Notes under the pieces: generated by a model
What the model was told of the DNA's origin: nothing
The model's database searches: none
The model's input: the letters and a program-made list of their open reading frames with translations, nothing else
NCBI GenBank assembly: GCA_017447865.1
Contig: JAFSMO010000027.1
Location: 1-64,000, forward strand
DNA from: Thermoguttaceae bacterium
Lineage (GTDB): Bacteria > Planctomycetota > Planctomycetia > Pirellulales > Thermoguttaceae
Direction of reading: 5' to 3'
Length of the DNA: 64,000 nt
Translations under genes and position numbers: made by a program
Shown here: piece after piece, positions 6,757 through 14,788 of the stretch
Numbering within the stretch: the first letter of the stretch is position 1
Layout: each line of letters opens with the position of its first letter

Positions 6757-9700
6757 TCACTCCCTGTGGCTGAGGAGTTCCACCGGTTCTTTCAGGCCCG
6801 TGAGGAAAGCCGGGTAAAGGCTCGCGGCGAGGCAGATGAGGACCGCCAGACCGAAGCCAAAGCCGATTTTGCTCCACGGGATGATGAGCGGCGGCGTCAC
6901 GATCCCGAACATCGAGGTCACGTGGATCAGGAGCCACGAGTAAAAAACGCCGAAAAGGAAACTCATGACGATCGCGCAGAAGCCGATCAGGACCGACTCG
7001 GCAAGGATCAGGCGGATCAGCCCTCCCCGCGTCACGCCGTAGGCGCGCAAAACGCCCATTTCCCAGCGCCGCGTGAAGACGGAAACGATCATCGTGTTCA
7101 AAATCGCGATCGTGGAAATGAAAAGCATGATGAGCGGCATTTTCGTCATCATGCCGATCACGCTCCCGGACCGGGCCATGAGTGAACCGTTCACGCTTTC
7201 CACCGACGCGACCGTTGCGCCGGCCATCGTGCGGGTCATGTCGCGCCGGGCCAGTGCGTCGGCCTCGCGGTTTTCCCCGGCCGCTGCGCGGGCAATCGCC
7301 TGAATCTTGGGCTCGACCGCGGCGAAATCCTCGGGTTTCGTGAGGTTGAACCAGTAATTCTGGAACTCTTTCCCCTGGAAGGAGTCTTTCACCAGAGCGG
7401 GGGTCACGAAAAGGACCGTTTCGACGCTTTGGCGCATCAGGGAGCCGGAATTCCGGGCGAGCGTCTGCCAGTCCGGAAGGTCCACGACCGCCGCGATCGT
7501 CAGCTCGATGGTTTGCTGCGGCGCCGTGCCGCCGGGACCGCCGGGTCCTCCAAAACCGCCGGGTCCTCTCCCGCCCATTCCTTCACGAGCGCCGGGACCA
7601 CCGGGGCCACCGGGGCCTCTTCCGCCCATTCCTTCACGCGTGCCGGGACCGCCAAGACCACCGGGTCCCCTTCCGCCCATTCCTTCACGGGCGCCGGGAC
7701 CGCCAAGACCACCGGGTCCCCTTCCGCCCATTCCTTCACGGGCGCCGGGACCGCCAAAACCGCCGGGGCCGCCGGGCCCTCTTCCGCCCATTCCATTGGG
7801 TGCGCCCATTCCGCCGCCCATCGGGCCCATTTCTTTGGCCGCTCCGGCGGGGACTTCGAGGGAGATCCGATCGCCGGGTTTCAGACCGTGGGCCTGGGCG
7901 TAGTCGGCCGGAATGACGCACGCGGAATCGCCGTCGCACAAAAGGCGCAAAGCGTCGGCCGCCGTTCCGTCCGTAAAATTGAGTTTCAGCTGCGGGTCAG
8001 TCGCATTGAAAGCGATTTGCGGGTCCAGCCCGTACAGGATCGCGGAGCCGCCGCCGGTCAGCGAGGCGCGGGCCGAATTCACGTAAAGCATTTCGTCGGT
8101 CTTTGCGTCGGGCAGGGCGCGCATTTTGAACGCGGCCGACTTGATCGACGCGCCGGGATGCAGCGAAACCATGACCTGCGGCAGACCGGCGACTTCGTTC
8201 GATTTCACCGAGGCGTAAGACGCGGCCTCAAACTCGGCGTCGGTCTCCGGGAGGAAGTTTTTGGATGCCTCGCGGTGGGCCACTTTTTGAATTTCCTCCA
8301 GGATCTGATCGTGGGTCACGCCCCGGTTCACGTTGAACCAGAAATATTCGTTTTCGGGCGTTTTGAAGTCCTGGTGAATGGCGTCGTACGGCGCGAACGC
8401 CATCGCTCCGCTTCGGCCGGCTCCCACGCGGACGTTTCCGAACTTGGAAAACCAGAGCATTCCGGGAAAATCGACCACGCCCGCCACGGTGTACTCGAGA
8501 AATTTCGGGTTCGCGGCCGTTCCGGGAATCTGGAATTTGATCGGGTCGCCGAGGTGCAGTCCGCCGTGCTCGCTCAGCTCGGACGTGATGACGCACGCCC
8601 GCGCCGCCGGTCCGGAGGTCAGCGCTTCCAGGGCTTCTTTCCGCGAGCCTTCGAGGAACCGGAGGTTCAGCATCGAGTTCTTCCCGTACGCTTTTTCCGG
8701 GTCGAGGCCGAGGATCACGACGGAGGCGCTCATCGCCCCGCCCTCTTTCATCCTTTCGCTCGTCCGCTCGTCCAGATTGGGCTGAGCCACCGCGATTTCC
8801 ATGAATTCGTCGGCTTTGATCCCCGGCATGGAGCGGATCCCCGCGGCCGCGTCGTCGGACGTGATCTGGTCGTCCACGCGCACCAGGGCAAACGGGATCG
8901 CGCCGTCCTGAATGACGAAGCGGTAAAGCATCGAGCTGGACCAGATCAGGATCGCCGTGTAAAGCCCCAGACCGAGCGCCATGATCAGCGCGGTCATGAG
9001 CGAGCGGACCTGATTCCCGGCGAGCTGGTTTTTCAGGAAACGACGGTCAAACCGGCAGAGAAGCGCGAGAATCGGCGCGCCGATCTTTTCGGTCATGGCG
9101 ATCGTCCACGGGAAAATGAGGAGGAACCCCGCCCCGAAGCAGAAGGTTCCGAGCGTTCCGAACAGAATGCCGCGCGTCGCTTTTTCCATCGGGACGAAAA
9201 CCACCAGCGCCATCACGCCGAGCAGAATGACGCCCAGCAGCGCCGCGATGCAGAGGTCCTTGAACGCGAACCGGCGGGTCTTTCGGACCATCGACTCGAC
9301 CGGCGAGACGAAAGTCGCGCGGACGGCCGGCACGACGGACGCGGCCACTGCCCCCACGAGCGTGCAAAGGAACGCGATGAGAATATTCGCGCCGGAAAGC
9401 GGGAGGAAAACCCACGCGCCCTCTTCACTCCAGGCGAGGTACTCCAGCAAAACCCAGCCGGCGAGCATCCCGAGCAGCCAGCCCAAAACCCCGAGCAGAG
9501 CGCCTTCCAAAAGGATGGAAAGGGCGACCTGGAAGCGCGTCAGGCCGAGCGTGCGGAGCATCGCCAGGTAGCGCGTCCGTTCCGTCACGTCCATATTAAG
9601 CGTGGTGAAAATGATCAAAACCGCCGTCACGATGACGATCCCCATCGCGGACCAGGCCTGAGCGAAAATCGCGTTCACCGACTGCTGCTGGTCCTGCTGG

Positions 9701-10761
9701 TTCTGGAGCGTCACCGCGTCGGCCTTTTGGATCTGGGCCTCCTCGAGCGACTTTCCAAGGAATTTTTCCGCCGCGGCGAAGAAGTTTTCCGGAGTCTGGC
9801 CCTTTTTCAGCTTCACAAAAACCAGATTGGCGCGGCCGGAATTCCCGCTGATCCGGTTCTGGTCGGCCAACGAAATGTAAACCGCCTCGGCCGAAAGACC
9901 GACTCCGGCGGGGGTCCACGGACCGCGCAGGCCTTTCATCCGCGCGCCGTCTTCCTGCGGCTGGCCGGGTCTTCCCCCTTCGGCTCCGAGCGGAGCATTT
10001 TGGGCTCCCGGTCCGCCCTTCATTTCCGGGCGGGCTCCTGCTTGAGGCCCACGTCCCGTTCCAGTTCCCGGCGCGGCTTGCGGAGCCGGATTTTTGGCTC
10101 CGGGTTTGGACGCGCCAAGCCCCTGGCCGAAACCGAAGGCGGTCACGCCGAAATTCCCTCCGGGTCTTCCGGCTCCGGGACCGGCAGACTGGACCATCAT
10201 CGCGGCCTGCTTGAACGTTCCGACCACGGTGAGTTTCGTCTCGCCGGCCTCGGTTTTCACCGTCAGCGTGTCGCCGATCTCCACGTGGCTTTTTCCCGCT
10301 TTGCTCGTGCGCCCCAGAAGGGTCTGCGCGGCGGTGGAACTCACGACGCACTCGCCGGGTTTCTCGAACCAGCGGCCTTCCTCCAGCGTGTACGGCGAGG
10401 TTTTTGCCCGGTCGATCCCGGTGAGTTTCGGCGAGCGTTTGAACGCGGCCGCCTCGTGAACGACCCCGTCGAGCGTGATTTCCGGCGCGGTCTGGCGGGC
10501 CTGGTCCAGCCGTTCCACGCAGTCGAGTTTTTCCAGTCCGGCAAGCTGATCGTCCGAAAACCCGTCGTCGCGGAACATGACGGCGGAGTACTCGCCGAAG
10601 GTTTTTTTCACGACGTCGCGCTTCATCAGGGAGTTCAGGTCGAGGCTTCCGACGAACCAGATCATGAGGCAGCTGACCGCCGCGATCGCCAGGACGGTGA
10701 ATCCAAGCCGGACTTTGCGGTGGATCAGGTCCCTAAAGCAGAGTTTTAGAAGCACTTTCAT
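6757..10761 (-). CDS. FtsX/MacB-type ABC transporter permease with Gly-rich inserts
   Basis: This 1334-aa permease belongs to the MacB/LolCE/FtsX class, which moves lipoproteins, peptides or other envelope substrates using an ATPase partner. It has an N-terminal membrane helix (~18-38) with a large periplasmic domain, and a first FtsX block at ~365-480 with a cytoplasmic loop ERTRYLAMLRTLG. Further helices at ~500-620 are followed by a second periplasmic domain and a C-terminal FtsX block (~1210-1330) with RRWEMGVLRAYGVTRG. Two Gly/Pro-rich stretches are unusual: ~195-280, and ~985-1075, where a 17-residue unit (GMGGRGPGGLGGPGARE type) repeats about five times. The gene lies one base after the ATPase gene stop. 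Substrate is unknown. Confidence 0.9.
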   Translation of the reverse strand: MKVLLKLCFRDLIHRKVRLGFTVLAIAAVSCLMIWFVGSLDLNSLMKRDVVKKTFGEYSAVMFRDDGFSDDQLAGLEKLDCVERLDQARQTAPEITLDGVVHEAAAFKRSPKLTGIDRAKTSPYTLEEGRWFEKPGECVVSSTAAQTLLGRTSKAGKSHVEIGDTLTVKTEAGETKLTVVGTFKQAAMMVQSAGPGAGRPGGNFGVTAFGFGQGLGASKPGAKNPAPQAAPGTGTGRGPQAGARPEMKGGPGAQNAPLGAEGGRPGQPQEDGARMKGLRGPWTPAGVGLSAEAVYISLADQNRISGNSGRANLVFVKLKKGQTPENFFAAAEKFLGKSLEEAQIQKADAVTLQNQQDQQQSVNAIFAQAWSAMGIVIVTAVLIIFTTLNMDVTERTRYLAMLRTLGLTRFQVALSILLEGALLGVLGWLLGMLAGWVLLEYLAWSEEGAWVFLPLSGANILIAFLCTLVGAVAASVVPAVRATFVSPVESMVRKTRRFAFKDLCIAALLGVILLGVMALVVFVPMEKATRGILFGTLGTFCFGAGFLLIFPWTIAMTEKIGAPILALLCRFDRRFLKNQLAGNQVRSLMTALIMALGLGLYTAILIWSSSMLYRFVIQDGAIPFALVRVDDQITSDDAAAGIRSMPGIKADEFMEIAVAQPNLDERTSERMKEGGAMSASVVILGLDPEKAYGKNSMLNLRFLEGSRKEALEALTSGPAARACVITSELSEHGGLHLGDPIKFQIPGTAANPKFLEYTVAGVVDFPGMLWFSKFGNVRVGAGRSGAMAFAPYDAIHQDFKTPENEYFWFNVNRGVTHDQILEEIQKVAHREASKNFLPETDAEFEAASYASVKSNEVAGLPQVMVSLHPGASIKSAAFKMRALPDAKTDEMLYVNSARASLTGGGSAILYGLDPQIAFNATDPQLKLNFTDGTAADALRLLCDGDSACVIPADYAQAHGLKPGDRISLEVPAGAAKEMGPMGGGMGAPNGMGGRGPGGPGGFGGPGAREGMGGRGPGGLGGPGAREGMGGRGPGGLGGPGTREGMGGRGPGGPGGPGAREGMGGRGPGGFGGPGGPGGTAPQQTIELTIAAVVDLPDWQTLARNSGSLMRQSVETVLFVTPALVKDSFQGKEFQNYWFNLTKPEDFAAVEPKIQAIARAAAGENREADALARRDMTRTMAGATVASVESVNGSLMARSGSVIGMMTKMPLIMLFISTIAILNTMIVSVFTRRWEMGVLRAYGVTRGGLIRLILAESVLIGFCAIVMSFLFGVFYSWLLIHVTSMFGIVTPPLIIPWSKIGFGFGLAVLICLAASLYPAFLTGLKEPVELLSHRE
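7540..7800 (-). repeat. 51-bp in-frame tandem repeat in the permease gene
   Basis: About five copies of a 51-bp unit encode a 17-residue Gly/Pro-rich motif with Met, Arg and Glu at fixed places. Copies differ mainly at one or two codons (Leu/Phe/Pro and Ala/Thr), which suggests recent expansion or contraction by slippage. Confidence 0.85.
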
Positions 10762-10762
10762 T

Positions 10763-11530
10763 TCAAGCCTCCTTTGCGGAATTCTGGGCGGCGAATTCAG
10801 CGGCGGTCTGGTCGTGCAGGATCTTCCCGTCCTGGAGCGTGATCACGCGGTCCGCCCAGTGGGCGACGGACGGCTCGTGCGTCACGACCACCATCGTGTG
10901 CTTCCGCTCGTCGCAAAGCTCGCGCAGGAGGCGGCAAATCACCTCGCTGTTGGCCGAGTCGAGGTTTCCGGTCGGCTCGTCGGCGAAAAGGAGCGAGGCT
11001 TTGGAATCCTCGTTCAAAAAGTCCGTGAAGAGCGCCCGGGCGATGGCCACGCGCTGCTGCTCGCCGCCGGAGAGCGCGTCGGGGTAGTGGCGCCGCCGCT
11101 CGAGGAGATTGAGCCGCGTGAGGATCTGCGTCATGGCCGCGTTCATTTTTTCCGTGCCGCCGGACTTCCCGCCAGCCAGGATCGGGAGCAGAATATTTTC
11201 TTCGGCCGTGAGCGTCGGGATGAGGTTGAACGCCTGAAAAACGACGCCGACGTTTTCACGCCGGAAGAGCGTCAACGCCCGGTCGCCCAGGCTGGAGATC
11301 TGAGTCTCGTTGATCCGGACGGTTCCGGAAGTCGGTTTCGTCAGGCCCGCCGCGATGTGGAGGAGCGTGCTTTTTCCTGAGCCGCTCGCGCCCATGATGG
11401 CGAGGAACTGGCCGTGAGGAACTTCGAGCGTGACCCCTTTCAGGGCCGAAACGTCCGCCGAGCCGTCGAGACTTCCGCCACGGTAGATTTTCGTAATATT
11501 TTCGCAAAGAAGATGGGAAATTTCAGTCAT
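10763..11530 (-). CDS. ABC transporter ATP-binding protein (LolD/MacB type)
   Basis: This 255-aa ATPase powers the adjacent FtsX-type permease. It shows Walker A GASGSGKS (47-54), a Q-loop in VVFQAFN (~97-103), the signature LSGGEQQR (153-160), Walker B LLFADEPTG (180-188) and the H-loop His in VVTHE (218). Conserved F-Q-x-F-N and DEPTGNLD strings are typical of LolD/MacB/FtsE-class ATPases rather than importers. The stop codon is separated from the permease ATG by one base, so they form an operon and probably work as a dimeric exporter or lipoprotein-release complex. No adaptor (MacA-like) gene is adjacent. Confidence 0.95.
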   Translation of the reverse strand: MTEISHLLCENITKIYRGGSLDGSADVSALKGVTLEVPHGQFLAIMGASGSGKSTLLHIAAGLTKPTSGTVRINETQISSLGDRALTLFRRENVGVVFQAFNLIPTLTAEENILLPILAGGKSGGTEKMNAAMTQILTRLNLLERRRHYPDALSGGEQQRVAIARALFTDFLNEDSKASLLFADEPTGNLDSANSEVICRLLRELCDERKHTMVVVTHEPSVAHWADRVITLQDGKILHDQTAAEFAAQNSAKEA

Positions 11531-11607
11531 GATTTCTGGTCCTGGTTTGGGAAAGTGAAGGTTCAGAACGCGGTCATGTGGCCGCGCGCTGAAGTGGTTT
11601 GGATCCT

Positions 11608-12705
11608 TTAATGCGTTCCGTCGGGATACGATCCCGTGGTTTTGTTCTTCCAGTTGGCGGTCCAGCCAGTCATATTCGCGCCGGTTTCGGGATCGACGCC
11701 GGATTTATCGTCTTTGGCGGTCATGTACTGGTAAATCGTCGGAAGCACCATTTCGTTCACGAATTGCACGCTTCCATCCCCGAAAAGGGCGTGAACGCCG
11801 CCATTATGAAACGAGTACGGAGGTGAACTGGTGTTGGTGATGTTCAGCAGGCGGCCCGATTTTCCGGCCGGGCTTCCGAGCGAGATGGGGCCGAAGCTCC
11901 AGCCGTCGGCACTGGAATCCGGGACGTAGTACCAGCTTGCGACTTTGTTCGCTGGCGCCGAGTTTCCCGCGGGCGTCGAGCAGCCGGAGATCCAGGAGAA
12001 TTTACTCGATTCGGAACCCAGTTCGCCCGTTTCTCTGCCCTTCCAATATTTGAAGGGGAGACCCGCGTGTTCGTGGTAGTTGATCGTATTGGAAAGGCCG
12101 TCTTTGTACGTCCGGATGAAAACCAGATTACTGGCCGAGGGCTTTCCAAGCGCCGGCGTGTAAACCTTTCCGTCGTTGCAGACCACGCATTTGTGGTACG
12201 TGATGTAGTCGGAAACCCCGCCTTTGTACGCTCCGGACCCGGCGGCCGAGTTTCCCTGAGCCGTGTTCACGACGACCGAGCGCGTATTTCCGCCCGGGGC
12301 GGAGGGGCACGTCAGGCACGGCGGCGGCGTCATGCGGAACGCTTCATTGACTGAGGCGTAAATGGGTTGGTCCTCGTGGAAAAGGTCCACAATGTTTTGC
12401 GCCTCCATGTACGGCAGAAGCCGCACGAAATTCGGCTGGGTCGTGTCGGTCATTCCAATGTGGTTGGCCGGAAAGCCGCCATTGGTGGCCTCGAAAGAAG
12501 CCATTGCGATGCCGATCTGCTTTTCGTTGTTCTGGCACTGCATTTTGCGGGCGGCTTCCCGGGCCATCTGAACCGCGGGAAGAAGCAGACCGACCAACAT
12601 CCCAATGATCGCGATGACCACCAGAAGCTCCACCAGAGTGAAGCCGGTTTGGGGGTGAACGCACGGGTTTGGTTTATTCTCTTGATTCGGTTTGCAAGTT
12701 TGCAT
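11608..12705 (-). CDS. DUF1559 protein with pilin-type N-terminus
   Basis: DUF1559 proteins are expanded in planctomycetes. They have a type IV prepilin-like N-terminus and a large C-terminal domain of unknown role, and are presumably exported by a type II secretion or pilus-like machine. Here the motif [19 protein letters not shown] begins after a 21-residue leader. The domain follows with [17 protein letters not shown] and ends in the family's H-x-G-G-V-x-x-x-F-G-D-G-S-V box ([17 protein letters not shown]). The frame reaches back to 12774, but the ATG at 12705, a few bases before the pilin leader, is the more economical start. It lies 77 bases upstream of the ABC operon. Confidence 0.88.
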   Translation of the reverse strand: MQTCKPNQENKPNPCVHPQTGFTLVELLVVIAIIGMLVGLLLPAVQMAREAARKMQCQNNEKQIGIAMASFEATNGGFPANHIGMTDTTQPNFVRLLPYMEAQNIVDLFHEDQPIYASVNEAFRMTPPPCLTCPSAPGGNTRSVVVNTAQGNSAAGSGAYKGGVSDYITYHKCVVCNDGKVYTPALGKPSASNLVFIRTYKDGLSNTINYHEHAGLPFKYWKGRETGELGSESSKFSWISGCSTPAGNSAPANKVASWYYVPDSSADGWSFGPISLGSPAGKSGRLLNITNTSSPPYSFHNGGVHALFGDGSVQFVNEMVLPTIYQYMTAKDDKSGVDPETGANMTGWTANWKNKTTGSYPDGTH

Positions 12706-12905
12706 GGATTGAACCCTTTTTTTGTTTGCTGGTCTTTGTAGTTGATTCCTTAGGGTGGGAAGAAGCGGAGGCACTCTGGAGCATCTTTTCTCACTTCATT
12801 TTAGCGTGTGAGCAGAATTTTTTGATGCTCGAGCGGCGAGTCACTAACCTCCCGGACGGACGAAAGCAGGACGGACCGGAGGCCCATTCTGCCGCGCTCC
12901 GAAGG

Positions 12906-13628
12906 TCAAATCAAAAGAAAAGATTTCCGGCCAGCGGAAAGGGTGAGATTTAAGGAGAAGAATGTAAGCCGTGGAAGGTGGGCGTTTTGCGTGACGCACT
13001 CGCCGTCCAGCGGGTTTGGGATCAATGCGGAAAAAGCCTGAAGAGCTTGGAAATCGTTAGCCGATCCGGTGATCTGGGCCAAGGCGACCGACGGGAATTC
13101 CCCGCGGTCAAACGGCTTCGGGGCGGGTTGGTGCGAGTCGTTTACGCTGGCGAGAAAACTCTCGGCGGAGTCTGCGTTCCAATTCGCCAAAACTTCCAGC
13201 GCGGCTTCATCCTCCACGGACCCCAGAGCGGCCCGGCGGAATTGCTCGTCCAAAGCCACGGCAGAAATTTCACGCCCGCAGCCGTCGAGCACAAAGGCCC
13301 GCGCCCGGTCCAGTGCCTCGCAGTCGCCGAGCGATTCCAGAGCGTTCAGCATGAATTCGGCGTCAGAACCTTCCGGAATGACGGCTTCCCGCGCGGGATT
13401 CGTCAGGCGGTCCCACCCGTCCGTCAAAATCTGCCGGGCGGAAGTTTCGTCCCAGCCCAGACGAGCGGCGGAATGGCGAAACGCGTCCGCACGGTCGAGG
13501 ACCTGCCGCATGACGTCGTGCCGGGAAATTTTCTGTGCGTTTGCGTTTACAGGCGTTCCCCCGCTGAGGAGCACGGAAAGCACTCCCAGAATCACAAAAA
13601 CGGTCGTGAGGAATGAACGCGGACGCAT
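12906..13628 (-). CDS. exported protein of unknown function
   Basis: This 240-aa protein begins MRPRS and has a clear signal peptide (hydrophobic ~5-25, VFVILGVLSVLLSGG), with probable cleavage near residue 30. The mature part is alpha-helical and acidic with Ala-rich repeats (ADAFRHSAARLGW, EFMLNALESLGDCEALDRARAF) suggestive of a helical-repeat fold. The last ~25 residues are hydrophobic. I do not recognise a family. The start is set at the ATG with AGAGA upstream rather than eight codons earlier. It lies between the DUF1559 gene and the HEAT/TPR gene on the same strand, separated from each by more than 130 bases. Confidence 0.6.
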   Translation of the reverse strand: MRPRSFLTTVFVILGVLSVLLSGGTPVNANAQKISRHDVMRQVLDRADAFRHSAARLGWDETSARQILTDGWDRLTNPAREAVIPEGSDAEFMLNALESLGDCEALDRARAFVLDGCGREISAVALDEQFRRAALGSVEDEAALEVLANWNADSAESFLASVNDSHQPAPKPFDRGEFPSVALAQITGSANDFQALQAFSALIPNPLDGECVTQNAHLPRLTFFSLNLTLSAGRKSFLLI

Positions 13629-13800
13629 GATTTTCTCTAAAATGGGAATCAAATCTTAATACAAAAATCCTAACATAATTATAATCGGAGGGCGTGAAAA
13701 GTCAAGAGGCAGAAGAGAAAATTCAGGCAAGATTTAGAAAAAAAATCGAAACGCGGCCCTTGGGAGACCCCGTTCCGAAGTTTTAATCATTTCAGTCGTT

Positions 13801-14454
13801 TCAGTTTAAACTCTGGCGGAACTTCCGGATGCTCCGTGCTTTTTTCAGGCCCGGGTTAATGTCCAGCGCGTTTCGGAACGCCCGGAGCGCCTGAGACGTT
13901 TTCCCGATTTCCATGTAGGCGTTTCCAAGCATCACGAAAGCCTGGAAATGGAACGGGTTCAGCTCGACCGTCTTTTTCAGGTCTTCCAGAGCGAACTGGA
14001 ATTTGCCCTCGGCAAACCACGCCGAGGCGCGCTGGAACCAGACCTCCGCAAAGTCGGGAGTCCGATCAAGCTGAATGGAAGCGTAAGTGATCGCCTTCCA
14101 GTGTTCCCCCTCGGCGTTCATGCGAAGGATCGACTGAAGGGCTTCGCGGTCTTTGGAATCCCCATTCCTGCGCCAGATCAGACGCAGTGAATTTTCCGCC
14201 AGGAGTGACGTCACGCGGTCACACTCCGGGAGGATGGACGCCAAATGGGCATTGGATCTGAAATCGCCGACGATGCCAAGGGCCAAAACCGCGCCCCTGC
14301 GCACGCTGAGGTTGGAGTGGTTCAAAAGCCGTTCCAGCGTCCCCACGCTGTAAAACCGGTTGATGTTACGTTCAAACTCGTTTATATCGGCGTTCATTAA
14401 GTATTGCTGGTAAATGTCCAGCAAAATCGGCGAACGGGTGCAGCTGCAATTCAC
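13801..14454 (-). CDS. HEAT-repeat/TPR protein
   Basis: This 217-aa protein has a HEAT-like segment at ~35-105 (LLNHSNLSVRRGAVLALGIVGD), then at least two TPRs (~115-215) with W-x-x-x-A and G-N-A-Y-x-x-x-G-x-x-x-x-A-L-x-x-F-x-x-A-L-x-x-N-P patterns. Both are protein-interaction solenoids; the partner is unknown. No signal peptide is seen and the N-terminus holds two Cys (MNCSC). The start is GTG at 14454, supported by AAGGA 9 bases upstream and by a promoter at 14533-14561. Confidence 0.8.
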   Translation of the reverse strand: MNCSCTRSPILLDIYQQYLMNADINEFERNINRFYSVGTLERLLNHSNLSVRRGAVLALGIVGDFRSNAHLASILPECDRVTSLLAENSLRLIWRRNGDSKDREALQSILRMNAEGEHWKAITYASIQLDRTPDFAEVWFQRASAWFAEGKFQFALEDLKKTVELNPFHFQAFVMLGNAYMEIGKTSQALRAFRNALDINPGLKKARSIRKFRQSLN

Positions 14455-14788
14455 GTAAAGAGTCCTTTCTTCATTAGGAATTAAGTGCCTCTGAAAACTT
14501 AAAATTGATTAAGTGTGCTTTCGTCTACCACTATTTTACACTGAAAATTAGCTTTTTGCAAAGAAAAAGCAAAAAAATCCGCCCAGATTCGGGAGGGGAA
14601 CTGCACGTTCTGACGGCTGCGAAAGCGCGGCAAAAAACGGCCAGTTTACGGATTGGTGAAAAAAGGGCGATTAAAAAAGCTGATTAATCTTGAGCCCCCC
14701 GCCTTTCGATTTCCTATCTTCCTGGCGGGAGGCTCGGGAACCGTGGGAGCCACGAATGAAACGGGCCCCCTCGATTCCTGAAAATTCT
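14455..14788. other. intergenic gap with a minus-strand promoter
   Basis: This 334-base gap separates the HEAT/TPR gene from the 3' end of the large glycosidase-like gene. The only feature seen is the promoter at 14533-14561. A plus-strand frame of 60 codons at 14505-14687 has no ribosome binding site and reads as random sequence. Confidence 0.6.
14533..14561 (-). promoter_or_regulatory. promoter of the HEAT/TPR gene
   Basis: On the minus strand, TTGCAA (14556-14561) and TAAAAT (14533-14538) are separated by 17 bases. Start of transcription is expected near 14526, ~70 bases before the GTG codon. Confidence 0.6.

Noticed and set aside
7429..10749. Plus-strand frame of ~1100 codons opposite the ABC permease
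   Set aside because: Arg/His/Ala/Gly-rich shadow translation with no known motif, while the minus strand encodes a clear FtsX permease paired with its ATPase.
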